Counted from the first letter of the stretch, positions 24,848 to 34,204 are shown. The stretch: DNA of 64,000 bases from JBMOKU01 sp049324315 (GCA_049324315.1 JBMOKU010000053.1:1-64000); one strand, 5' to 3'. Program-made: numbers and translations. Notes: generated by a model from the sequence alone, not told the origin.

Positions 24848-26407
24848 ATGGATGTGAGAGTAAAGTTCGCAACAGCAGAAGAAGCAGTAAAACTGATCAG
24901 TAGTGGAAGCACCGTGGCTACAGCAGGCTTTGTTGGTAATGCCGTTCCGGAAGAACTGGAAATTGCATTGGAAAAACAATTTCTTGAAACAGGAGAACCA
25001 CAAAATCTGACGTTGGTATATGCAGCGGGCCAAGGAGACGGAAAAGATAGGGGACTAAACCATCTTGGACATGAAAAACTGCTGAAAAGAGTGATTGGAG
25101 GACACTGGGGCCTCGTTCCCAAAGTACAGAAGCTTGCTCTTGAAGATAAAATTGAAGCCTATAATCTTCCTCAGGGCGTGATCTCACAGTTATTTAGAGA
25201 TATAGCAGCAGGAAAACCGGGTACAATTACCCATGTGGGTTTAAAAACATTCGTTGATCCAAGAATTGAAGGTGGAAAATTAAACGAATGCACCAAGGAC
25301 GATGTTGTCCAAGTCTTAGAAATCAATGGAAAAGAATATTTGCTTTACAAAGCATTTCCCATTGATTTTGCCCTTATCAGAGGGACCTATGCAGATGAAA
25401 ACGGCAATGTTACCATGGAAAAAGAAGCAGGCTCCCTTGAAGTATTGTCCATCGCCCAGGCTGTCAAAAACTCTGGAGGCAAGGTTATCGTGCAGGTGGA
25501 GAAAGTGGTTAAGAATGGTACATTAGACCCTCGGTTGGTAAAAATCCCCGGAATCTATGTAGACACCATTGTTGAAGTACAGGATATGAAAAACCACATG
25601 CAGACCTTTGCAGAGAATTTCAATCCAGCATACTGTGGCGCCGTAAAAGTGCCTGTCAACTCTGTGAAGCCGCTGCCCCTGGATGAACGAAAGATTATTG
25701 CCCGACGTGCAGCCATGGAACTGATCCCCAAAGCCGTTGTCAATCTTGGAATTGGTATGCCGGAAGGCGTTGCAATTGTAGCCAATGAAGAAGGTATCGG
25801 AGATGAAATGGTTCTAACAGTAGAACCGGGACCGATCGGAGGGATTCCGGCGGGAGGACAAAGCTTTGGTGCTGCCGTGAATGCAGAAGCCATTATTGAC
25901 CAACCTTATCAGTTTGATTTTTATGACGGTGGAGGATTGGATGTTGCCTTTTTAGGATTGGCCCAGTGTGATCAGAAAGGGAACATCAATGTCAGCAAAT
26001 TTGGTCCCAAAATAGCCGGAGCAGGAGGCTTCATCAACATAACACAGAATGCAAAAAAAGTTATCTTTTGTGGAACCTTTACAGCCGGTGGACTTCAAAT
26101 TGCTGCAAAGGAAGGAAAATTGGTGATCGAGGGTGAAGGTAAAGTAAAGAAATTTGTCGAAACAGTAGAGCAAGTTACCTTCAGCGGTGATTATGCAGCA
26201 GAAATGAAACAGCCTGTATTATATATTACAGAAAGAGCCGTGTTTGAATTGACGGAGCAGGGTGTGGTACTGACAGAAATTGCGCCTGGCATTGACATAG
26301 AGAAAGATATTATCAGTCATATGGCATTTAAACCGATTATTTCTGAAAACCTAAAGATAATGGATGAAAGAATCTTTAGAGATGAAAACATGGGATTAAC
26401 TTTATAG
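24848..26407 (+). CDS. acyl-CoA:acetate/propionate CoA-transferase (family I, fused alpha-beta)
   Basis: 519 residues with alpha-like (GSTVATAGFVGNAVPEEL) and beta-like halves in one chain, as in Pct/YdiF. The thioester Glu lies in VEPGPIGG near residue 323, before GGQSFGAAVNAEA. It moves CoA between short-chain acids such as acetate, propionate, butyrate or hydroxybutyrate. AGGAGGT precedes the ATG; transcription starts from a sigma-54 promoter. A hairpin and a GntP permease gene follow, suggesting uptake and activation of the same acid. Confidence 0.9.
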   Translation: MDVRVKFATAEEAVKLISSGSTVATAGFVGNAVPEELEIALEKQFLETGEPQNLTLVYAAGQGDGKDRGLNHLGHEKLLKRVIGGHWGLVPKVQKLALEDKIEAYNLPQGVISQLFRDIAAGKPGTITHVGLKTFVDPRIEGGKLNECTKDDVVQVLEINGKEYLLYKAFPIDFALIRGTYADENGNVTMEKEAGSLEVLSIAQAVKNSGGKVIVQVEKVVKNGTLDPRLVKIPGIYVDTIVEVQDMKNHMQTFAENFNPAYCGAVKVPVNSVKPLPLDERKIIARRAAMELIPKAVVNLGIGMPEGVAIVANEEGIGDEMVLTVEPGPIGGIPAGGQSFGAAVNAEAIIDQPYQFDFYDGGGLDVAFLGLAQCDQKGNINVSKFGPKIAGAGGFINITQNAKKVIFCGTFTAGGLQIAAKEGKLVIEGEGKVKKFVETVEQVTFSGDYAAEMKQPVLYITERAVFELTEQGVVLTEIAPGIDIEKDIISHMAFKPIISENLKIMDERIFRDENMGLTL

Positions 26408-26475
26408 CTCTATAAAGTTTCCATAAATCCACCAGCGGTTCCTTCGGGAACCCCCCATTTTGTGCTTTATAACAC
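26407..26475 (+). other. intercistronic hairpins
   Basis: GGTTCC-TTCG-GGAACC (26437-26452) is a stable UUCG-type tetraloop enclosed by TATAAAG (about 26411-26417) and CTTTATA (about 26465-26471). There is no T-run directly behind it, so it may adjust mRNA stability between transferase and permease rather than end transcription. Confidence 0.5.
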
Positions 26476-26505
26476 TTATATAAAACTAATTAAGGAGGTA
26501 TTATC

Positions 26506-27894
26506 ATGGGTGTTTTTGGTATTATTTTATCTTTGGGCCTCTTGATGTTCTTGGCTTACAGAGGAATCACCGTTCTTGTGTTGGCACCTATTCTTGCAGT
26601 ACTGGCTGCATTATTAGGAGGCGGTGTTGGAGCACTTCCAACCTATACGGAGATATTCATGACGAACTTGGCCGGCTACCTAAAGTCCTATTTTCCATTA
26701 TTCTTACTGGGAGCAATCTTTGGTAAATTAATGGATGATACAGGGGCTGCAAAAGCCATAGCCCATGCCATCGTCGAGAAAATCGGTAAGGAAAGAGCCA
26801 TTCTTGCCATTGTATTATCCTGTGCTATTCTTACCTATGGCGGCGTTTCCTTATTTGTTGTTGCTTTTGCAGTATATCCATTGGCTGCTGCGTTATTCAG
26901 AGAGACAGGAACGCCTAAACGTTTGATCCCTGCAGCCATTGCATTAGGCTCATTCTCCTTTACAATGACAGCATTACCTGGTACACCACAAATCCAAAAT
27001 GCGATTCCTATTCCTTTCTTTAAAACAGATGCCTATGCAGCACCAATTCTTGGTATCATCTCTGGAATCATCATGTTCGCTGTCGGTATGGCATGGCTAA
27101 ATTATAGAAAGAATAAGTTAATTGCCGCAGGTGAAGGATATTTGCCGGATGGTATGACAGATGAAACAGCTGTAACAGCTGAAACCGAACAAGAATTACC
27201 AAGCGTTATTATGTCGCTTATTCCTATTTTCCTTGTGTTGGGACTAAACTACTTCTTCACAAAGATATTCTATCCCGCCCAAGAAGCAGCATTGACACCA
27301 ATACTAGAAAAGCTTGGCACAAGCCCTGGAAAAGTCATCGGTATCTGGAGTATCATCGTAGCCCTTGTTATCGCAATCGTATTTATTATTGCTACCAACT
27401 TTAAACGAACCAATATTATGGAATCTGTCAACAAAGGGGCTTTTGGTTCCATGCTTGCCATTTTAAATACAGCCTCAGAGGTTGGATATGGTAACGTTAT
27501 TAAGGGCCTAGCAGCATTTGCCATCGTTCAACAGGCAATCTTAAATGTTGCACCTAACAACCCGCTGGTAGGTACTGCCATCTCTGTAAACGTTCTCGCC
27601 GGAATCACAGGCTCTGCGTCCGGTGGTATGAGTATTGCCCTCGGTGCCATGGGTGAAACCTTCTACAACCTGGCACTTCAAACCGGTATGAATCCGGAGC
27701 TTCTTCATAGAATTACCACAATGGCAAGCGGTGGCTTTGACACCCTTCCCCACAATGGAGCCGTTATCACCTTGTTAGGTATCTGTGGATTAACCCATAG
27801 ACAATCCTACAAAGATATTGGTATGGTATCCCTGGTAATTCCTGTAGCAACAACTGTTATTGCAATTATCCTAGGAACTATGGGTATTGTATAG
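26506..27894 (+). CDS. GntP-family permease (gluconate/hydroxybutyrate type)
   Basis: 462-residue integral membrane protein with about 12 hydrophobic segments spread through its length and the family stretch LPGTPQIQNAIP near residue 160. GntP members carry gluconate or D-3-hydroxybutyrate with protons. The CoA-transferase, thiolase and SDR genes nearby favour a hydroxy or keto acid substrate over gluconate; there is no gluconate kinase. AAGGAGG precedes the ATG. Confidence 0.85.
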   Translation: MGVFGIILSLGLLMFLAYRGITVLVLAPILAVLAALLGGGVGALPTYTEIFMTNLAGYLKSYFPLFLLGAIFGKLMDDTGAAKAIAHAIVEKIGKERAILAIVLSCAILTYGGVSLFVVAFAVYPLAAALFRETGTPKRLIPAAIALGSFSFTMTALPGTPQIQNAIPIPFFKTDAYAAPILGIISGIIMFAVGMAWLNYRKNKLIAAGEGYLPDGMTDETAVTAETEQELPSVIMSLIPIFLVLGLNYFFTKIFYPAQEAALTPILEKLGTSPGKVIGIWSIIVALVIAIVFIIATNFKRTNIMESVNKGAFGSMLAILNTASEVGYGNVIKGLAAFAIVQQAILNVAPNNPLVGTAISVNVLAGITGSASGGMSIALGAMGETFYNLALQTGMNPELLHRITTMASGGFDTLPHNGAVITLLGICGLTHRQSYKDIGMVSLVIPVATTVIAIILGTMGIV

Positions 27895-27925
27895 AAAAAT
27901 CTCCCTTTTTATGAATTACGATGTT

Positions 27926-27965
27926 AAAAGCACGAATCTGCCAGAATGCTGGGTTCGTGCTTTTG
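27926..27965 (+). terminator. terminator after the GntP permease
   Basis: AAAAGCACGAA pairs with TTCGTGCTTTT around an AT-rich loop; T-run on the + strand. Confidence 0.8.
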
Positions 27966-28015
27966 GCGTAGAGATATTTAGATTGTCACATTTACAATAA
28001 AATGTATTTTATTTC

Positions 28016-28047
28016 GTAGGGAACGACACCCTCGTCGTTCCGGGCGC
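28016..28047 (+). repeat. GTAGGG-family palindrome
   Basis: GTAGGGAACGAC-ACCCTC-GTCGTTCCGGGCG, followed by AAAGTAGCGGA, a fragment matching the start of the 113-bp repeat. Confidence 0.65.
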
Positions 28048-28101
28048 AAAAGTAGCGGAACTAGAAGCAAACAGAATAGAAAAATTGAGGAGGCGTATCG
28101 A

Positions 28102-28944
28102 ATGGAGCAAAGAAAAGGAAGGACACTGGAGATATTGGTAGAAGCTGCGCCGATCATTTACAATTTATTGACCACCATCCAAGGGGAAGAAAATGTATTT
28201 ACCATTACAGATACAAAGAAATTTATTTACTCCAAATGGACGACGGATTTTGATTTGGGTATTCGCGTGGGCGATGAGGTAAAGGCAGGCTCTGGGGCCC
28301 ACGGGACGCTAACGACTAAAAAACCTATGAGAAAAGAAATGGATAAGGCGGTTTTTGGCGTTCCCTATATCGTGTACTGCCAGCCTATTTTTCAAGGAAT
28401 AGACGTCGTTGGCACAGTCAATATTGCCATACGAACGGTTAAGAAAGAAATGCTGGTGGAATCGGCAAAGCATCTAGAAAACGTTATCAACGAAGTTTTT
28501 TCATCTATGGAAGAGCTGACGGCCAGAGCCAATGTTTTTAACCAGATAGGATTGACGATGAAGGAGGAAGCGGTAGTTTCCAAGGAACAATCTGCCAATA
28601 CTTCAGATCTGATACAGGGTGTAAAACGAATTGCCGATCAGATTAATCTACTTGGATTAAATGCAGCCATAGAAGCTGCCAGAGTTGGAGAACAAGGAAG
28701 GGGATTTATGGTTGTAGCGGAGGAGATTCGAAAGCTGTCATCAGAGAGTAAATCATACGTGGATAAGATCAATCAATTTCTTGGAGAACTAAAAAGTCAT
28801 ACCCACAGCATTCATGAAAAGAGCAGTTCCATTCATGATTTTGCCCATGAACAAAGTGCAATTACCCAAGAAATTGTTGATACCATTGAATCACTGACAG
28901 AAATGATTGCCAAGCTTAATAATATTGCCAGCCAAATCGGTTAG
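28102..28944 (+). CDS. soluble mini methyl-accepting chemotaxis-like protein
   Basis: 280 residues without a transmembrane segment. The N-terminal 120 residues are a small sensor domain (GIRVGDEVKAGSGAHGTLTTK, PYIVYCQPIF), and the rest is a shortened MCP signalling helix with the tip INLLGLNAAIEAARVGEQGRGF near residues 180-200. It has no HAMP. GAGGAGG precedes the ATG. It lies between the permease and a sigma-54 activator, so it may report the intracellular level of the catabolised acid to the chemotaxis array; that is inference. Confidence 0.85.
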   Translation: MEQRKGRTLEILVEAAPIIYNLLTTIQGEENVFTITDTKKFIYSKWTTDFDLGIRVGDEVKAGSGAHGTLTTKKPMRKEMDKAVFGVPYIVYCQPIFQGIDVVGTVNIAIRTVKKEMLVESAKHLENVINEVFSSMEELTARANVFNQIGLTMKEEAVVSKEQSANTSDLIQGVKRIADQINLLGLNAAIEAARVGEQGRGFMVVAEEIRKLSSESKSYVDKINQFLGELKSHTHSIHEKSSSIHDFAHEQSAITQEIVDTIESLTEMIAKLNNIASQIG

Positions 28945-28969
28945 GCAGCATATGGAAAAACACGGGTTG

Positions 28970-29025
28970 TAAAGGACATGGAGATTTGAACAACTGAAAA
29001 GCTTCAGTTATTCTATTTCCATGTC
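28970..29025. terminator. hairpin between convergent mcp and sigma-54 activator
   Basis: AAAGGACATGGA (28972-28983) pairs with TCCATGTCTTTT (29018-29029); the distal arm lies in the end of the activator gene. It could stop either transcript. Confidence 0.5.
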
Positions 29026-30432
29026 TTTTAGCTTCCTATATAACGTCATCCTTGGAATACCCAGGGCCTTTGCAGCTTCAGACTTATTAAAGTCACATTT
29101 TGCTAAGGTTTCTTTTATGATTTGTTTCTCCAGCTTTTGAAGGACTTCCTTAAGACTGCCGTCCGTTAGCTCGCAGCTGGCATTTATAGAACTACTGGTA
29201 TAGTTTCCTAGCTTGTCTAGGATATAAGATGGAATATCTTCTTTTGAGACAATTTCATCCTTTGCATTCACAGCGATGCGTTCAACGATATTTTTCAATT
29301 CTCTAATATTACCGGGCCATGAATATTTCTTGAAAATTTCCATGATAGGGTCAGGAAAAATTTTTAAGATATTAAAGTCTTGATACATCAACGTAATAAA
29401 ATGGTTTACAAGAAGCGGGATGTCTTCCCTTCGATCTTTTAAACTGGGCACATTTAAATTCAGTACATTCAGACGATAGAACAAATCCTGTCTAAATTTA
29501 TTTTCCCGTACTTTTTCTTCTAAACTGCAGTTTGTTGCGGCGATGATGCGTATATCCAGATGGATAATGTCGTTACTGCCTACCTTTTCCAATTCCTTTT
29601 CTTGCAGCACCCGTAAAAGCTTAGCCTGAAGATTCAACGGGAAATCTCCTATTTCATCTAAAAAAATCGTCCCACCATTGGCAAGCTCAAACTTTCCTAT
29701 TTTGCCGCTCTTATGAGCACCTGTAAATGCACCTTTTTCATAACCAAAAAGTTCGGATTCAATGAGAGATTCTGGGATGGCAGCACAGTTTACTCTGATA
29801 AACGGACCATCCTTTCTCCTGCTGGAAGTATGGATGGAATGGGCAAACAACTCTTTACCGACGCCGCTTTCACCTGTAATTAATACCGGGAAATCCGTAT
29901 TTGCATAGGTTCGGGCTCTTTCTTTACATACTTTGCCGCCGTGAGATTGTGTCAAGATATCATCGAATGAATATTTTGCCTTATAAATATCCTCAACCTT
30001 ATTGGTTCTGTTTGCCTTTAAGGTTTTAAAAAGATTATTTTCCATGGTAAGTTCATGCATATAGCTTAAATCCTCGATTAATATCATCCCTACGCCGCCG
30101 ATAATCACATCTTTATAAAATAATGGGATTCTGTGAACGATACACTCTCGTCCGTCATGAAATCTATGCTTCTGACCGATCTCAGCCCTGCCTGTTTTTA
30201 CGACGATGGGCAAGCGTACAGTTGGATCAATTTCTGAAAGATGCTTACCAATTACGTTATTTAAGTCCAACTTCAAATAATCTAGAAATGCTTGATTCAT
30301 GATAATGACTCGACCATTGGCATCAACAAAATTGATGGGAATAGGCAGCTGGTCGAAAAGAAGGGTGGTCATGGAAACGAATATGTCAGCAATTTCATCA
30401 GGATTAAACTTTGCATCAAAGTAGTTGCTCAA
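29008..30432 (-). CDS. sigma-54-dependent transcriptional activator (PAS-AAA+-Fis)
   Basis: 474 residues from a TTG at 30432, chosen because AAAGGAGG stands 8 nt before it; an ATG at 30456 has no site. A PAS domain (about 15-125), then the AAA+ domain with Walker A GESGVGKE, the sigma-54 contact loop GAFTGA, and GTIFLDEIGDFPL, and a C-terminal Fis-type HTH (KSEAAKALGIPRMTLYRKL). It is divergent from the KAS III/CoA-transferase unit, whose promoter is sigma-54 type, and is the obvious candidate activator of it. The PAS domain presumably senses the inducing acid or acyl-CoA. Confidence 0.92.
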   Translation of the reverse strand: MSNYFDAKFNPDEIADIFVSMTTLLFDQLPIPINFVDANGRVIIMNQAFLDYLKLDLNNVIGKHLSEIDPTVRLPIVVKTGRAEIGQKHRFHDGRECIVHRIPLFYKDVIIGGVGMILIEDLSYMHELTMENNLFKTLKANRTNKVEDIYKAKYSFDDILTQSHGGKVCKERARTYANTDFPVLITGESGVGKELFAHSIHTSSRRKDGPFIRVNCAAIPESLIESELFGYEKGAFTGAHKSGKIGKFELANGGTIFLDEIGDFPLNLQAKLLRVLQEKELEKVGSNDIIHLDIRIIAATNCSLEEKVRENKFRQDLFYRLNVLNLNVPSLKDRREDIPLLVNHFITLMYQDFNILKIFPDPIMEIFKKYSWPGNIRELKNIVERIAVNAKDEIVSKEDIPSYILDKLGNYTSSSINASCELTDGSLKEVLQKLEKQIIKETLAKCDFNKSEAAKALGIPRMTLYRKLKDMEIE

Positions 30433-30540
30433 GGAAGATTCCTCCTTTGCTTTCATTTGATAAAAATAAAGAATATTAAAAAAATTATATCATGAAATTC
30501 CTCAAATTTGATAAAAAGACATGCATTAGGTATAACAAAA

Positions 30541-30619
30541 TGTTACAAGTAACAATTTGTTACACAAGCTAGATTACTGTAATTGGAAAACCTTTTCACA
30601 AAGCGTAACGAAATGTTAC
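30541..30619 (+). promoter_or_regulatory. candidate upstream activator sites (TGTTAC repeats)
   Basis: TGTTACAAGTAACA (30541-30554) is a perfect palindrome; a third half-site TTGTTAC follows at about 30558, and GTAAC-GAAAT-GTTAC (30605-30619) is a second dyad. They lie 65-145 bp before the sigma-54 promoter, the usual distance for enhancer sites of Fis-type activators. Confidence 0.6.
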
Positions 30620-30683
30620 ATCTTCATCGAAATTTTTTTTATTCTATCATTGGAAGAATCGCTAATTTACTGGGCTCTCGGTT

Positions 30684-30699
30684 TGGCACACAAATTGCT
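30684..30699 (+). promoter_or_regulatory. sigma-54 promoter of the KAS III-like operon
   Basis: TGGCAC-ACAAA-TTGCT, matching the -24/-12 consensus. The start codon is 178 nt further on, leaving a long leader that contains the CTAGCTACTAGC repeat. Confidence 0.85.
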
Positions 30700-30778
30700 A
30701 ATGTATTATAGATAACTGACTTCAGAATTTGATTTATAGAATAGGCCAAGATTTTCTCGACGATTTATCTTCAACGGG

Positions 30779-30816
30779 CTACTAGCTACTAGCTGCTAGC
30801 TTCTAGCAAAAACTAA
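30779..30816 (+). repeat. CTACTAGCTACTAGCTGCTAGC repeat, copy 1
   Basis: Tandem variants of the heptamer CTACTAG/CTGCTAG followed by TTCTAGCAAAA. A close copy lies at 54769-54810. Confidence 0.6.
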
Positions 30817-30876
30817 AAGAAAACTTTGAAGTTGGTTATCTAACAACGACATAAACGGCGTAAGGAGGTAACGATT

Positions 30877-31917
30877 ATGAAAAAAGATTTCCGCGTAGGT
30901 ATCCTCGACTATTCCATCTATCTTCCGGAAAAGACGATAACAGCTGAAGAACTTTCAGAACTTGTTGGTATCAAGCCTGAAGTATTGAGAGATAAAATGG
31001 GGATAAACCGAAAACATATCGGAGGCCCGGAAGATCATCCTGGAATGATGGCTACAAGGGCTGCAAAAGAGCTTTTATCAAAAACCCACATCAATCCCAA
31101 GGAAATCGATATGATACTCTATGCAGGCGAGACCTATTGTGAGTATGTGTGCTGGACTGTAGCCATCAAGATACAAAACGAACTGGGGGCGGACAATGCA
31201 TTTGCGTGGGATTTGTCTTTTCGATGTGCAGGTACACCGCTGGCATTGAAAGTTGCAAAAGATATGATGTATGCCAACGAGAATCTAAATACGGTTTTAA
31301 TCGCAGGGGGGAATACCAATGCCTATCTAATAGACTACAAAGATCCACTGCAGTCTTTTATGTTTGATATGTCGCCGGGAGGATTTGCCCTTATTCTAAA
31401 AAGAGGGCATAAGGAAAACGAACTATTAGAGTCAGGAATCATTACAGATCATGTATTTTGTGATGATGTCATAGGGAAATATGGGGGCACATTATATCCC
31501 ATAACAGAAGAGATTGCCAAAGATCCTGAGAAGCTCAGGAGAGCCAAGCTCATAGAAATAACGGATGGAGAGGGTATGAAGAAAAGGCTGGCAGATAAAT
31601 CTTTGTCTGATTTCACCAATGCAGTTCGGTTGGCACTGAAGGCTTCAAATCTGCAAGCGGGAGATATAGACTTTATTGGAATAACCCATGTCAATCCCAA
31701 AGCCCATTATGCCATCATGGCTGATCTGGGAATTGAAAAAGAAAAAACGGTATACCTTGCTGATGATGGGCATTGTGGTCACGTAGACCAACTGCTGGCT
31801 TTAGATTATGGGATCAAGCAAAACAAGGTGAAAGATGGTTTCATTTGTGCTTTACTGGGTGCAGGTACCGGGTATGCCTTCGCTGCCTCAATGATAAGAT
31901 GGGGAAAAGCAGAATAA
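30877..31917 (+). CDS. KAS III-like condensing enzyme (thiolase fold)
   Basis: 346 residues resembling FabH-type 3-ketoacyl synthases: Cys117 in FRCAGTPLA is the expected nucleophile and the His of ITHVNPKAHY the second catalytic residue. Where FabH has Asn in GNTSAAS, this protein has GHCGH, so the third residue is apparently His (Cys-His-His). It has no acyl carrier neighbours and is instead coupled to a CoA-transferase, which favours catabolic CoA-ester chemistry over fatty acid synthesis. AAGGAGG precedes the ATG; sigma-54 promoter upstream. Confidence 0.82.
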   Translation: MKKDFRVGILDYSIYLPEKTITAEELSELVGIKPEVLRDKMGINRKHIGGPEDHPGMMATRAAKELLSKTHINPKEIDMILYAGETYCEYVCWTVAIKIQNELGADNAFAWDLSFRCAGTPLALKVAKDMMYANENLNTVLIAGGNTNAYLIDYKDPLQSFMFDMSPGGFALILKRGHKENELLESGIITDHVFCDDVIGKYGGTLYPITEEIAKDPEKLRRAKLIEITDGEGMKKRLADKSLSDFTNAVRLALKASNLQAGDIDFIGITHVNPKAHYAIMADLGIEKEKTVYLADDGHCGHVDQLLALDYGIKQNKVKDGFICALLGAGTGYAFAASMIRWGKAE

Positions 31918-31934
31918 CGTAAGGAGGATATGCG

Positions 31935-33263
31935 ATGTATGATATTCATGAATTATACAAAAGTAAAGTAAAAACTGTCTCTGAAGCGCTGGGCTTGATT
32001 CATTCCGGAGATTTTATCATCACGGCCTTAGGCGGTAGTGAACCTATGGCACTGCTGAAAGAACTTCACCACATAAAAAATAATGGTATCAGAGGATGCG
32101 AACTGACCAATTGTCTACCCATGGGGAACTATGAATTTATGAAAAACCCGGAATATGCAGACGCTGTGTTTGTAAACGGATGGTTTTATACACCCGGAAT
32201 GAGAGGTAGTCATCCAAATGGAAATATATCATTCGTACCCCAGCACTTACATTCCGCTTGGACCAAGAGATTATATGCCAAAGATGGGAAGCGGCTCGTC
32301 TTGCTGGCCAGCTGCTCTCCTATGGATAGACACGGAAATTTAAGTCTTTCTTTAGGATGCACCTATGAAAGGGATGTCATAGATGAAGGAGCCTATGTCA
32401 TTGTAGAGGTTAATCCCAACCTTCCAAGAACTTTTGGAGATACAGTGATTCATATAAGTGAAATCGATGCCATTGTAGAAGTCGACTATGATATTCCTGC
32501 TTTACCGGAGGTGCCGTTTACAGAAAAAGATAAGAGAATTGGAGAGTATATTGCTGAATTGATTGAAGATGAGTCAACGATTCAGCTTGGAATTGGCGGA
32601 ATACCCAATGCAGTTGCACATGCCCTTAAGACAAAAAGGCATCTAGGAATCCATACGGAGATGTTTACAGATGGCATGGTGGATCTGATGATGTGCGGAG
32701 CCGTGGATAATTCAAAGAAAACAATCTATCAACATAAGTCTGTAGCTACCTTTGCCCTGGGATCTAAGAAGTTGTATGATTTCCTCGATGATAATGCTTC
32801 GATTATCCTTAAGAAAGGAAAATGGACCAATGATTCTTATGTTATAGGACAGAACCATAAGATGGTTTCCATTAATACAACCCTGGAGGTAGATTTGTTT
32901 GGCCAATGTGCCTCTGAATCTATTGGTCCTTCTCAGTTTTCGGGTACAGGGGGACAATCAGATACGGCTGTGGGCGCACAGAACTGCCCTGAAGGAAAGT
33001 CCTTTATTGCACTGTATTCTACTGCTCAAGTCAAAAATGAAGCAGGAGAAAGAGTCACAAAATCTAAAATCGTCCCCATGCTCAAAACAGGCAGTATTGT
33101 CAGTTTATCCCGTAATGATGTGGACTATGTGGTAACAGAGTATGGTGTAGCATGGCTCAGGGGGAGATCCATTAAGGAAAGGGTAAATAGATTAATTCAT
33201 ATTGCCCACCCGGACTTTAGAGATGAGCTAAGATTTGAAGCCAAGAAAAATATGATTTGGTGA
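31935..33263 (+). CDS. acetyl-CoA hydrolase/transferase family CoA-transferase
   Basis: 442 residues of the Cat1/4-hydroxybutyrate CoA-transferase family. The catalytic Glu is expected in GIHTEMFTDG near residue 240, with the glycine-rich QLGIGGIPNAVAHAL before it and FSGTGGQSD near 337. It transfers CoA between acetate and butyrate, 4-hydroxybutyrate or a related acid. It begins 17 nt after the KAS III-like gene (AAGGAGG), so both act on the same substrate. Substrate not determinable from sequence. Confidence 0.88.
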   Translation: MYDIHELYKSKVKTVSEALGLIHSGDFIITALGGSEPMALLKELHHIKNNGIRGCELTNCLPMGNYEFMKNPEYADAVFVNGWFYTPGMRGSHPNGNISFVPQHLHSAWTKRLYAKDGKRLVLLASCSPMDRHGNLSLSLGCTYERDVIDEGAYVIVEVNPNLPRTFGDTVIHISEIDAIVEVDYDIPALPEVPFTEKDKRIGEYIAELIEDESTIQLGIGGIPNAVAHALKTKRHLGIHTEMFTDGMVDLMMCGAVDNSKKTIYQHKSVATFALGSKKLYDFLDDNASIILKKGKWTNDSYVIGQNHKMVSINTTLEVDLFGQCASESIGPSQFSGTGGQSDTAVGAQNCPEGKSFIALYSTAQVKNEAGERVTKSKIVPMLKTGSIVSLSRNDVDYVVTEYGVAWLRGRSIKERVNRLIHIAHPDFRDELRFEAKKNMIW

Positions 33264-33334
33264 CAAATGAAAAATAATGGAATGTATCGATAGCCTTATA
33301 TAAATAGCGCTAAGTATATTACAGTCAGCCACAA

Positions 33335-33447
33335 AGTAGCGGAGCTATGGGGACGGTTCGAGCGTTTCCGGAGCGTAGTGAAGGACCGAAGGGAAAACGA
33401 TGGAACTGTCCCCGTGGCATAGCGGATGTAACGCACTTAGTATGACT
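33335..33447 (+). repeat. ~113-bp dispersed repeat, intact copy
   Basis: AGTAGCGGAGCTATGGGGAC to AACGCACTTAGTATGACT. The arms GGGGACGGTTC and GAACTGTCCCC form a large hairpin. Nearly identical to 54818-54930; a third copy at 19205 is interrupted. Confidence 0.8.
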
Positions 33448-33526
33448 TATATAGTTTCTTTCGGCTTGTATATAATTATCAATATAGTGATTAGCATTCA
33501 AATAAAAGCCAGAGGAGGTAAGCGGT

Positions 33527-34150
33527 ATGAAAGTAATTGCCATTACAGGAAGTCCACGGGAAAAAGGAAACACGGAATACTTTGCTAACGAAGCCTTGGA
33601 AGAACTGGAAAGACATGGTGTACAAACAGAGTTGATTTCGTTGAAAGATAAGAAAATTCAGCCTTGTACAGGGTGTTATGGCTGCGTTCAGGCAAAGATG
33701 TGTACGCTTGAGAAGGATGACTTCGATGAGATTTTCGAGAAAATGCTGGAGGCAGATGGAATTATCGTAGGTTCGCCGGTCTATAATTCTTCCGTCACAG
33801 CAAATACGAAAGCATTACTGGATAGAGCGGCATTTTTGGGTCGCTGGATCAACAATGAAATCAAAACAGGAACAGAAAGCTATGATTGGAAAGGTACGGC
33901 TTTTTCCGGAAAAGTGGCTGCACCTATTACGGTTGCAAGACGAGCCGGACAAAACTTTGCATTTGCTGAGCTATTGCTGTGGTTTACTGTGAATGACTTC
34001 ATTGTGATCGGCTCCCACTATTGGAATGTTGGAGTGGCTGGCAAAGGAGGTGCATTCGACGCAGAAGATGATACAGAAGGTATCGGCATTATGAAGCATA
34101 TGGCAAGGAATATGGCCTTTGTGATAAAAAGTCTTAAAAACCAAAAGTAG
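33527..34150 (+). CDS. flavodoxin-like NAD(P)H-dependent FMN reductase
   Basis: 207 residues with the FMN phosphate-binding loop TGSPREKGNTEYFA at the N-terminus, the family CTGCYGCVQAKMCTLEKDDF segment near residues 47-66 and GSPVYNSSVTANTKALLDR near 82-100. The Cys pattern may bind iron-sulfur or serve redox. It probably reduces quinones or flavins. AGGAGGT precedes the ATG and a terminator follows. Confidence 0.87.
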   Translation: MKVIAITGSPREKGNTEYFANEALEELERHGVQTELISLKDKKIQPCTGCYGCVQAKMCTLEKDDFDEIFEKMLEADGIIVGSPVYNSSVTANTKALLDRAAFLGRWINNEIKTGTESYDWKGTAFSGKVAAPITVARRAGQNFAFAELLLWFTVNDFIVIGSHYWNVGVAGKGGAFDAEDDTEGIGIMKHMARNMAFVIKSLKNQK

Positions 34151-34163
34151 TATCTGCATAATA

Positions 34164-34204
34164 AAAAAGTCTTCCATTGGAAGAATTAAAGGAAGACTTT
34201 TTTG
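34164..34204 (+). terminator. terminator after the flavoprotein gene
   Basis: AAAAAGTCTTCC pairs with GGAAGACTTTTTT; loop ATTGGAAGAATTAAA allows an alternative inner pairing. It forms the left half of the composite repeat. Confidence 0.85.
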
